Below are positions 11,589-20,497 of a stretch of 38,570 bases of DNA, piece by piece. The notes beneath the pieces are model-generated. The model made no database searches. It had not been told where the DNA came from and was given only the letters and a program-made list of their open reading frames with translations. Each line of letters opens with the position of its first letter. Positions within the stretch are counted from its first letter, which is position 1. Source of the stretch: Hymenoscyphus infarciens (taxonomy: Eukaryota > Ascomycota > Leotiomycetes > Helotiales > Helotiaceae). The stretch lies in the NCBI GenBank assembly GCA_001414345.1, contig LLCB01000428.1, forward strand, positions 1 through 38,570. Direction: 5' to 3'. Position numbers and translations under genes: made by a program.

Positions 11589-12021
11589 CTATAAGTTACT
11601 CTACTATAGATATATAATCTAAAGAATCTAATAATTTAAAAGCTAGAGCTATTTCTTATACTTATAGATTAGCTCTCTTAGTAAAAGGTTATAAAAGGTA
11701 GAAGCGTAGAGCTTATATAATGATTTATAATTTATAGACGCGATATTTAAAAGAAGTGAATTAATATCTATAGAAGTGTTCGAAGATTTAGATTATTATT
11801 AGTCTTTCTAAATAATTCTAAATAATCTCTAAAATAATTCTCTCTAAATAATCTAATCTAAATAGAACCTTACTCTATTCTAAACTACTATAGAATAACG
11901 CTTTAAAACTAGACTCTCTTCTATAAAAGATATAGAGTAGAATTTAAGCTATTTAGATACTAGATATACTATTAATATATCTAGTACTTCTAGTAGTTCT
12001 AGTATACTTAACTCTTAAATA

Positions 12022-12147
12022 TATAATAGTACGAAATGTATACGACTACAAAAGAGGTATATAGAAGTGTGTTTTATAGAATAATATATATAAATACTAG
12101 GCTCTAATATAGAAGAAAACACTAAATTAGCCTTCTACTAGAAAAAG
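12022..12147 (+). repeat. LTR-like fragment, second copy
   Basis: TATAATAGTACGAAATGT and the following roughly 125 bp match the fragment at 9702 and the LTR at 30011 (shared AAGAGGTATATAGAAGTG and AATACTAGGCTCTAATATAG). Beyond about 12150 the composition becomes less AT-rich and similarity becomes uncertain. It may be the right LTR of the element starting at 9702, or the left LTR of an element running into 12223-12615. Confidence 0.5.
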
Positions 12148-12222
12148 ATCACGAAATAATAAAACGAGCAAAAGCGACCGAACCTCGAACTACAATGTAA
12201 GACGGCCCAGAACACACTATAA

Positions 12223-12615
12223 CCGGAAATTGTTTACAGAAGACAATCACTTCAGCTTATTCAGTTCCTAAAGTCTGCGAATTCTACGAATAAGATTCTG
12301 GAAACTCCCGTGCCAACATCTTATGGTTATTCACAGGAGCGGCTATCTGCCTACAATGCCGCAGTAACCGGTACTTTAAAAGCTTTAATAAATTACAGTT
12401 ATCAAGGTATAGATTACTTCAAGACGTCCGAGACATTATAAATATCGATCCACGCTTTAAGAGGTCTATTTAACGCAGAACAGATACTAATCCTAGCACT
12501 AGCGCTAAGAAGAAGAGTAACGACAACATACTATCAACGACCAACGAAGAGGAAGAAGTTAAAGAAATATCAAAGAGTAATATCGGAACTGAAAGGAAAA
12601 TGCCAAATATCGTAA
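12223..12615 (+). pseudogene. Broken open frame in a GC-richer island
   Basis: Two open stretches in one frame (12223-12438, 72 codons; 12442-12612, 57 codons) are separated only by a TAA, which RIP could make from CAA. The reading includes ETPVPTSYGYSQERLSAYN in the first part and a strongly basic segment (RPTKRKKLKKYQR) in the second. CpA and TpG are present here, unlike in the surrounding DNA, so this block has largely escaped RIP. I do not recognise a family. It could be a transposon gag-like segment or a captured host fragment. Confidence 0.45.
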
Positions 12616-12648
12616 TTAAACGGAAATATCTAATAGATAACTCGTATC

Positions 12649-12676
12649 TTTACTACGGATACTAGACCGTAGTAAA
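12649..12676. repeat. Perfect 10-bp hairpin; arm sequence repeated at 12947
   Basis: TTTACTACGG (12649-12658) and CCGTAGTAAA (12667-12676) are perfect inverted repeats around an 8-nt loop. The sequence ACTAGACCGTAGTA (12661-12674) recurs at 12947-12960, so the intervening 272 bp is bracketed by a 14-bp direct repeat. Confidence 0.6.
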
Positions 12677-12681
12677 TTAGC

Positions 12682-12937
12682 TTTCCCCGCCTCTTAGCAC
12701 TATTTAGATATTTTCCTTTCCTTTAGGTAAACTCTATGTTTTTCTACTTATAAGTATATAATAAGTAACGCTAGTTATAAATAACTTATTTATTAAATAA
12801 AAGAGAGGTAAGTACTACTAGAACACGGTCTATGTTTCATTTTACTATTCTATTTACTAAATATTTATTAATTTATTAATAAGAGTCTACTTAGCCTATC
12901 CTTACCTAACCTCTAGACTAGGCTAGGATAGGAAACC
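12682..12937 (+). repeat. Duplicated segment, copy 1
   Basis: About 256 bp beginning CCCCGCCTCTTAGCAC can be aligned by eye to 13271-13532. Shared blocks include AGGTAAACTCTA, TTCTACTTATAAGT and AGTTATAAATAACTTAT, and both copies end near GGAAAC. The copies are in the same orientation, so they are candidates for degenerate LTRs or a tandem duplication. Confidence 0.6.
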
Positions 12938-13270
12938 AAAAACACTACTAGACCGTAGTATTAAGAGTAAACGTAGTAAGATAAATGCTTAGAATACTCG
13001 TAAATCTAAAGAGAAGTTATAATAGATTAAGTATAGTTTATACAGGTGTTGCTACTAGATGTCTTTCCTCTATATTCATAGTATAAGGTAAGTAATAAGA
13101 CGGTAATAAAAGAAATCGACATATAACGACAGCTAAGAGAGAGTGCGAGGCTTTTTCCGTCTCTATAGATATAGCTTCAAAGCACTCTCTCCTGAGACAG
13201 AAAAAAAAGTCGCAATTTTTTTCTACGCCGGACCTCGTTAGAAGGCTAATAGAACGTCTCAGCGTTTTCA

Positions 13271-13532
13271 TTTCCCCAGCCTCTTAGCGCTACGTAGACA
13301 TTTTCCTTCAGCCTAGGTAAACTCTACTATTTCTACTTATAAGTCTATAATAAGTAACCTTAGTTATAAATAACTTATATACTAAGTAAAAGCTATATAA
13401 TTACTACTAGAATAAGGTCTATACCTATTCTTAGTATTTTATTTACCTATTATTTAATAATATATTAATAACGATTTACTTAGCCTATTATATTCTAATC
13501 CGACATTCTCGTATATACTAAAAGTCGGAAAC
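13271..13532 (+). repeat. Duplicated segment, copy 2
   Basis: Begins CCCCAGCCTCTTAGCGC and matches 12682-12937 in the same orientation about 589 bp away. It keeps CG-containing words that are TA-containing in copy 1, so the two copies were altered to different degrees. The 330-bp interval between them holds a short minus-strand open frame of no recognisable family. Confidence 0.6.
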
Positions 13533-13612
13533 AACTAAATCGTAAAACGTAAATCGTAAATCGTAAAGTATTATGTTTTATAAGTATAAATTTAATATTT
13601 TTTAATTTAAGT

Positions 13613-13828
13613 TCTCTCTCTCTTCTTCTCTTCTCTTCTCTAGACTAGCTAGTCTTAACTATAATAACTAACTAGAGGATAGAGAGAGAAGATAAGTATT
13701 ATATATATAGTAGTAATTTTATCTCTTTCTTATTAATCTCTATTACTTAACTCTTATATTATATTCTTTCTATTATTTTTTAGATAAATAAGAGAGAAAG
13801 AAGAGAAGAGAGAAATAGAGAAGAGAAA
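13613..13828. repeat. Pyrimidine tract and matching purine tract, inverted
   Basis: A CT/CTT tract (13613-13641) is followed about 150 bp later by an AG/AAG tract (13791-13828) that is roughly its reverse complement. The two could pair as long imperfect arms. Between them lies AT-rich filler with no coding signal. Confidence 0.5.
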
Positions 13829-14159
13829 TATATATAAAAACACTAAATAAGTCTTTAGTAGCTAATTAGCTATATAATAGCTTCTTTTAAGTTTTTATTT
13901 TATATTATAGTTTTATTATAATTTCAACGTTTTAGAGAGACATCTTACGAGGTTATAGAGCTCTATAGAGACGGGAAAAACTTCTTATTTTGTACTCTAT
14001 ATAGGAAGAGCGGAATCTATACGACAGATATATTAAAGAAACATAAATTTAGCTATATCGTTGTTAAATATCGCGTGATTTAAGAGGTACTAAAAGAGGA
14101 ATTTTTCCTGTCCCCGTAGAGTAGAGCATAAGCTATAAGTCTCCTAACTCGTAAAAGAA

Positions 14160-14465
14160 GTTCATAGGTAACCTAGTACTTATTGCTATTAGTAGGTCAC
14201 CTACTGATAACAGACGTGCTATTCCCTTATAACCTACAAAGCTAGCACTAAAAGCCGTGCGATTTCCAGATAACCCGTGAATAGCTAGAAATATGAACAA
14301 TAACTATCTTTGGGCAGCCTGGGAACAGTATCGTGCTATTTCTGGGTAACCCGGAAATAGATCGCAATTGTTTTGTCAGGTGACCCGGGAAAAGAAGTCA
14401 GGCTATTGGTAGGCAACCCACAAATAGAACCCAAAGGCTATCGGGAGGTCACCCACCGATAGCAA
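14160..14465. repeat. Array of about nine short dyads centred on GGTNACC
   Basis: Units of about 27 nt follow the pattern GCTATnnnnn-GGTNACC-nnnnnATAGC. Centres fall near 14170, 14198, 14231, 14272, 14316, 14348, 14382, 14415 and 14450, mostly 32-35 bp apart. The clearest are centred at 14198, 14348 and 14450; the last has a perfect 8-bp stem GCTATCGG/CCGATAGC. The central heptamer is GGTAACC, GGTCACC or GGTGACC in five units and a near variant in others. Arms vary between units while the dyad form is kept. The array lies between the RIP island and the 3' end of the Zn2Cys6 gene and is itself not AT-rich. Function unknown. Confidence 0.7.
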
Positions 14466-14613
14466 AACGTCTATCCGTAGAAAGCCTTCCAATAATCCTT
14501 GAAGCGACTGCCAATACTCCTTGCTGCAATATGAAAATCAAATAAGTTGCGATGAATCCCACCCAAAATTCCAGGTATTCCCTCTCACAACGCCATTCCC
14601 TTCCATGAAACGT

Positions 14614-16423
14614 TCATATCTGAGAATCAACCTCGATTCCAGTCCCATGCATGAGATCATCAACCTCAAACTCCACGAGCTCCTCAATCCCAAACTGGTT
14701 CGAGAACACAGTTCTCTTCCCTTTAGGCCTAATAGTCGGCTTATGTTCCCATACCTCAATCTCCTTTCTCGCCTCCAAATGCTCAACCAGAACTCTCGCC
14801 TGGGAAATCCCAACATCATCCGCAATAGACGTCAACCGATTCATAACCCATTGACGAACAGGCTCAGTCGCGATATCCATCACGCCAACGAGATAAAGTG
14901 GCCATAGGACGAAATAGCCACGAGACCCCTCAAGTAAAGTAGTAGCTTGTCGTCCAGCAATATTAGCGAAATGTTGAGGAACGCTTGCCAAGATCTCGTC
15001 CTGGCATCGAAACATGAGTTGAATTGCTCTGGTGTTATACTCTTCCATCTCCAGATCAGTGAAAATGGGTATCTGGGCGGAGGAAGCGACAAGTAGTTGA
15101 TCCCGGATCAACTCATTGAGAATGATCCTACAACATCTCACGCCATTCCACACTTGGGCAGCCCAGTGGTTATCATACTCATGATAATAAGCATCCCACA
15201 CTTCCTCCGGGTTTGCGCTCGTGTAGATTGTCTGGTATTTGAACTCATCCGTAAACTGTTCCTCCTCATTTTGGAAACCACGATCCAATTCGAGGGCATC
15301 CTCGACAATTTGTCGGGGGTCTGCAAGAACGCAATCTCTGACTTTGGCACGGAATATGGTGAAGGCAATAATATGACCAGAAACATTCCAAGCCGGCTGT
15401 GTGTGGTCCATGAGGATTGCTGCTTTCTCTCGCAATTCTATCATCGCGGCTGGAAGGGGTATCACTCGTTGAATGCAAATCAGTATCATGTTGGAAAAGA
15501 CCTGAAAGAACATCCGTTGCCCAGCAATACTTTGGAGTTGTTCATCACCCCTAATACGCACGAGTGCTGAAGCACCGTTAATGTGCTTTTCCCAATCAGA
15601 AAGGGACTTCGAGTCAATGCCAGTAATATTTTCGAATATACTAAGAATCAAGACTGCAAACAGAGTGCTGTCTTTTTTGGCTTCTGCAGGTGATCTAAGT
15701 GCCTGATTCGTGAGCTTGATCGCCGTTCCGTAGTCTTTGCGAGCTCGTAACAGTAATTCGGGGGCATGTGCAGAATTCGAGAGAGTAGCAAGTCCAACAG
15801 CACTCATGCTAGCTAGAAGATGCTCATCTGTTTTGGTTTGAGTGCAAAGTGAACCCAAAAGATCAAAAGTTCGCAACCACTTTGAAGAATTGGTATAAAA
15901 ATATGACTGGGCGCATTCCTCAACATTGGGCGATAGTTTGTATTCAGGCACGAGCCCCAAAAACATGCCGCCAACGTAGCCATCAGCAACATTCAGAGTG
16001 AACTTCTTCAGCTGATTCTTCAGTTCCTCTACCTTTGGATTGTCAATTGAAAGCCGCCGAAATGTTGTGGATAGTTGGGTTTCAGGTACTGGTTGAGCAT
16101 CGGGTGTCGATTCTGCAGAGAAGGTGGTTGTTGATTGTGCGTTTGACTTGGGCTTCGCTCTTGACTTTTTCTTCTTGGCCTTTCCAATAACAGCCTCGCT
16201 CTCATTTCGAAACATGAGATCAAGCTGGTTCCGATATCCGGGACATTCCCTTTTCATCCTAATACATTGACTGCACGACGGGGTGGTCCTGTCACACTGG
16301 AATTTGAAAGGTGTCAGTCAATTGACCCGATTCTGTTGAATAATTGAGAGTCAAATTACTTACCCTTGTTTTCTTGTCCCTACATGCTTGACATCCAGTT
16401 GACGGCTTCCCACAATAAACCAT
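14614..16423 (-). CDS. Zn2Cys6 fungal transcription factor
   Basis: Nuclear sequence-specific regulator. Exons 16423-16364 and 16296-14614 are split by a 67-bp intron (donor GTAAGT) that falls inside the zinc cluster, giving 580 residues. The N-terminus starts MVYCGKPSTGC, and the six cysteines C11, C14, C21, C28, C31 and C38 give CX2CX6CX6CX2CX6C, a complete binuclear cluster. The next block, CPGYRNQLDLMFRNE, and a lysine-rich nuclear signal (KAKKKKSRAK, about 64-73) are standard for this subfamily. The rest is mostly helical and fits the fungal-specific regulatory domain (Fungal_trans_2 type) by position and composition. Target genes are unknown; no biosynthetic genes lie alongside. The 3' end lies about 150 bp from the GGTNACC dyad array. 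Confidence 0.9.
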
Positions 16424-17510
16424 TTTGGATTCAATTGAGAGTCAGAATTCCAAAGCCAAGGAACACTTTGGGGTAATCATGGATTTATGGTGAGTTGTTC
16501 CCACGATTACATTGCGGCATAAGGAGGGGTCCCTGAGGCGATGCAAATACCACAGAGGTTAGCTCCACAGCTTAGTGTCGGGCGAGCCGTTTTGAAGACG
16601 GCGGTGACTGGTCAAAAGTTTGATTTCGTGTTCAGAATATATTCCATTAGCGTCGTCGTTGTGCAGATCAGCGGCTGGGAAACTTTGACGTAAGCCGCCA
16701 GCACTGCCACCCCTTTTTATGGGCTGCTGATGACTGTACCGGTGTTCCCAATATCGACAAGCTCTGACGATGATTAAGAACTGATATCGTGAGCATCAGC
16801 TTTCCCGGTGGTTGCAAATGTTGGAGATTCTCAGGGGAATTCGGCTGCTCCTGGCGGTTTCTTGGCATATGAATGAAGGTGAAGAACGGCATCATCACAT
16901 GATGGAACCAGCTTGAAAAGAGGGCCAACGCCCCCTTGAATTATAGCTTCGATGCTGAGTCGCTGAGAGTTGAAAACCGCGCAAGCTGAAGCTGAAACAA
17001 GGTTACGCGGTACAATTCCAGGTTGCAAGATTGACGACGACACGTGACGGGGCCCCTCTTTCGACTGAAATCGCAGCAGGAGTCAATTTTGGTGAAAACT
17101 TGATGGGATTTTGAGTGTCGAGGAAATGGTCCCGTCGAAAGAGGGACTGCTTGTCTCCTCCCCGGGAATTGATTCCGAACAAGAGAGCGATTTCCCCGTG
17201 GAAGTCAGTCCCAAATCCCGTCGTTTCAAGGTTTGATCTTCGTCGCGGAACTATAGAAGCCATGTTTATCGAAGGCAAGTGGAGAGCCGGCAGAGGTTGA
17301 GGAGAAGGAGGAGACATACTGGTCAAGCCCAGCAGAGCCATCGTGGAAGGCAGAAAGCTTGCATACTGCAGACTCGTCAGTGACTGCGGGAGAAAGAGCA
17401 ATCTGGCATGCGATTCTCACCAAGTTAACCCGCTACGAAAGCCGGAGAAGAGGGACGACGACGAGCCGCATCATCGCGACATTTCGGAATAGCTAGCAAA
17501 CAAAAAAGCC
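16424..17510. other. 5' flank of the Zn2Cys6 gene, no supported gene
   Basis: Balanced composition. The longest minus-strand frame (17003-17401) begins at TTG; from its first ATG at 17341 it gives a 112-residue Pro/Ser-rich product with no recognisable domain. CACGTG occurs at about 17041. The region ends abruptly at a hAT-like terminal repeat at 17511. Confidence 0.45.
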
Positions 17511-18175
17511 CAGTGTTACCAGTAGTATTATCATAGTAAAATACTACAGTATTTTAGAATATTTTAATAGTATATATTTATTTTTAAGCCTAATATTATT
17601 ACTATACTATACTACTTACTTAATATTATAATAGTACTAATTATATAATATTTAATAACTTATATATTAAAACCTAAAAATAAAGCTATTTCTACTTTTA
17701 TTAAAATAAGCTATATATAAAGATTTTAAAGCTATTTTAGAAGCTATTAAAAGAAGTCTTTTTTTAAAGTACTCTATTTACTTTAATCTATAAATCTAAA
17801 GTAAAAAGCGTAAATCTAATAGGCTTAGTAATACTATAGTATTATTATAATATTAATTAAAATACTAATAATATTAATAGTAATAGAATTAAATTTTATT
17901 AGAATTATATAGTATAAAGAGTATATATTAAACTCTATTTTTATTAAGGAAATATATAGTTTAGTATAACTAGAGTAGAGATATAGCTAGTTCTATTTAA
18001 GTATAGCGCTATATATATAGATATAAGCCTCGACCTTCTTCTCTCTTTAGTTAATATTATACTATTCTACTAGCCTTATACTATTACTATTAGGACTTAC
18101 TATACTAGTTATACTAGGTTTAGAGAGATCTGCTTAATAATTTTCAATAATATATAGATACTACTGGCAACGCTG
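17511..18175 (-). mobile_element. hAT-like non-autonomous element A (RIP-degraded)
   Basis: The left end CAGTGTTACCAGTAGTAT matches the reverse complement of the right end, CAGCGTTGCCAGTAGTAT. The CAGTG start is typical of hAT elements. Flanks give an imperfect 8-bp duplication (AAAAAAGC / AAAAAACC). The interior is AT-rich and non-coding. The element runs opposite to element B (18631-19947): its left third is the reverse complement of B's right third, for example AAGCCTAATATTATTACTAT. About 220 bp near its right end is absent from B. Confidence 0.65.
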
Positions 18176-18630
18176 AAAAAAACCCACAAGAATGTAATTG
18201 AGAACAAATTCGCGTAACCCAGGTAGCTACGCCTGCCAAAAAGAACGGATCAGAGCCACGGGGACACATGTGAGTATTCTGAGCTGCCGCGGAATGTCAA
18301 AGGGCATGACTATGACCACGGGCAAGGAATTGGCCTCCCAGAAACTAGAAGCCATGGGAGTGCGTGTAATGGAGAGATTTTGGGGGCGAGTCGGGTTGGT
18401 TTCGATGGAGAAGAAAGATGCGCGAGGAAGAAAGGAAGAGAGAGAGAGACGGGGGGATCGCGAGGGTTTTGAAGATTTCAACTTGGCTTCTAGGTCTTGG
18501 TTGTTCCTTCCTTTCTTGCGAGATGGGCACGCGCTTGCAGCAAAACCTGCTCAATTTCCCGTCGTTGGTGTTGTGTCTAGTAAGAAGAGAAGGAGTAACC
18601 TAAAGACTTGGGCCTAGGTCGTTCCCTCTC
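18176..18630. other. Unique GC-normal island between two inverted elements
   Basis: 455 bp of balanced composition lie between elements A and B. It has a 139-codon plus-strand frame starting at TTG and minus-strand frames, none with a recognisable domain, plus a purine-rich run near 18410-18450. It is most simply the original locus left between two insertions, with no sign of RIP spreading into it. Confidence 0.55.
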
Positions 18631-19947
18631 TTCAGTGTTGCTAGTAATATCTGGAATATTATACTACTACGATATATCGTTGAAAATAGAGTTTAATATA
18701 TACTATTTATACTATATAATCCTAATAATATTCAATTATATTACTATTATATTATTAGTATTTTAATTAATATTATAATAATACTATAGTATTACTAAGC
18801 CTAGTGTAGTCGATAGTTTTATCGTGATAAAATACTATAGTATTTTAGATTAATATATTATTATAATATCCCAGTAGTACGTATTCAAATACGCTATAAT
18901 ACGATCGTAATATCGTGATATTATACGGTATATCTTTTAATAACTCGTAAGCGCTAAAACCCACTTTTTCTCAAAATAAGGCTATTTACACTTTTTCTAT
19001 ATACTCTTTTATTACTTACTTATTAGACTAAAATAATTTTTATTTATCGATTTAGTTAATATTTACCTATAATTAAAGAGTAAAACTTAGTAGAATTCAA
19101 TATACTAGTTTATTATATTCTAGCTAATAATCTAACGTTATTGTCGTTAAATTAGTACTTAGTATTAAGAGATTTTTTCATCTCGTATAAGCTACCTTTT
19201 TAACCTTATAATATTTAGGTTAATTTAAGAGCTATTTATATAATTCTAGCTATTCAGCTATATATTTTTTATATTATACGTTATACTATATAAAGCTAAA
19301 ATAAAAGGCTAAAAAGAAGTAAAGTAAAATCCAGAGTAAATATTATAGCTTAGCAATACTACGATATTATTATAATATCGATTAAAATACTAATAATATA
19401 AAGGATAATATTATTAGATATCGTAGCATTTAAATAGTATAAATAGTACGTATTAAAGTGGGTTTCTAATAATATATCGTAGTAGTATAATATTCTAAAT
19501 ACTATCGACTACACTGACTAAGCCTATTAGATTTAAGCTTTTAAGTGCTTTTTACTCTAGATTTTAAACTTACTTATTTTTAGCTCTATACTTTAGAATT
19601 ATATAATATAATATATAAAGTAAAAAGTATATATCTAAATAGCTAGATTTATAGAACTAATTAAATCAAATAATTTAAAAAAGGAATTATATTAGAAGCT
19701 TCTAAAATAGCCTTTGAATCTTTATATATAGCTTATCTTAAGATAAGTAAGAATAGCTTTACTTTTAGGTTTTAGTATATAAGGTATTAAATTATATATA
19801 ATTAGTGCCGTTATAATATTAAATAAGTAGTATAGTATAGTAATAATATTAGGCTTAAAAATAAATATATACTATTAAAATATTCTAATAATATAGTTAT
19901 TTAAAAGACTGCAGTATTTTACTATGATAAGACAACTGGCAACACTG
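18631..19947 (+). mobile_element. hAT-like element B, interrupted by a nested element
   Basis: The ends CAGTGTTGCTAGT and (reverse complement of the right end) CAGTGTTGCCAGT form a short terminal inverted repeat. Flanks offer a shifted, imperfect 8-bp duplication (TTCCCTCT / TTCCCTTT). Without the nested 715-bp element and one TSD copy it is about 594 bp. Its left part is nearly identical to 29162-29330 (TCTGGAATATTATACTACTA, then ATAGAGTTTAATATATACTA). No transposase is seen, so it would have needed a helper. Confidence 0.65.
18802..19516. mobile_element. Nested hAT-like MITE with perfect 8-bp TSD
   Basis: The 715-bp insert has inverted ends YAGTGTAGTCGATAGT (left TAGTG, right reverse complement CAGTG) and is flanked on both sides by ACTAAGCC (18794-18801 and 19517-19524). 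The uninterrupted host sequence is visible in element C near 29324, where the same ACTAAGCC occurs once. The 8-bp duplication and CAGTG end identify the hAT superfamily. The interior is AT-rich and non-coding with internal mirror-like motifs (TACTACGATAT, ATATCGTAGTA). Confidence 0.8.
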
Positions 19948-20497
19948 CTTCCCTTTTTAGCAGAAGCGCGGCAAGACTTGCTTCGTTGCCTTCTTTTGCA
20001 AAAAAAACAAAAAAAAATGGAGGAGTCACTCAATACTGCTGAAGAGGGAGGTTGCGAAATCCGGGCACGGAAATCCGAGTTGATTTGCTATGTTGGTGTT
20101 GTGTCTGAGCAGCGGAGGGCGAGCTCATCGGGAATTTCTAACATGACGGGAAAGGGGTTGGGTACCTATCTACCTCGCAAGGAACAGCAAAAGTGGTAGT
20201 AGGTACTGATTGGTTGTCACTGCCTACATCTCTCATTCTTCCAACTCGCTAGGGCATTTCAAGGTAATTAACCAACTTGATCTAGGACAATGACTTTCGA
20301 TTATCCCAACTGTCTGGGTCAATACGTTGAATTATGCTATAGACCTGGGATAACGAGGACCAGAGATATACCGACAGCTGTTTTATTGTCCGCCAGGAGC
20401 CAACCCGTGCACGAGGTCTTTTGTTTCCCGCAATATTCTGTTGGGGGAGAGGCAAAAATGGAAGCATGTCTCGTTTGGAGACCATCGGGTGTGGTTT
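19948..20497. other. 3' flank of the JmjC gene, no supported gene
   Basis: Balanced composition resumes directly after element B. Plus-strand frames here overlap the end of the JmjC gene or lack an ATG start of note. An A-rich run (GCAAAAAAAACAAAAAAAAATGG) lies near 20000-20020. It probably includes the 3' untranslated region of the minus-strand JmjC gene. Confidence 0.45.

Larger units (their letters stand above)
8640..14155. other. Large RIP-degraded AT-rich island (decayed transposons)
   Basis: Over 5 kb of extremely AT-rich DNA with almost no CpA or TpG and abundant TpA, the footprint of RIP. Every frame is stop-rich except for the relics listed separately. Recognisable contents are two LTR-like fragments (9702, 12022), a lysine-rich coding relic on the minus strand (11460-11588), a GC-richer broken frame (12223-12615), duplicated 260-bp segments (12682, 13271), CTA/CTT microsatellites near 10130, and a T-run at about 10412-10428. 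No intact host gene was seen. The segment 8395-8640 is probably the 3' end of the preceding gene. Confidence 0.8.

Noticed and set aside
14160..14465. CRISPR array
   Set aside because: Units are about 34 bp but the repeats are not identical, there are no unique spacers of constant length, and the host is a eukaryote.
14521..14907. 128-codon plus-strand frame
   Set aside because: Antisense shadow of the Zn2Cys6 gene.
17003..17401. Minus-strand frame of 132 codons upstream of the Zn2Cys6 gene
   Set aside because: Begins at TTG; from the first ATG it is a 112-residue Pro/Ser-rich product with no family features.
18198..18617. 139-codon frame in the island between elements A and B
   Set aside because: Begins at TTG, low-complexity Arg/Glu content, competing frames on the opposite strand.
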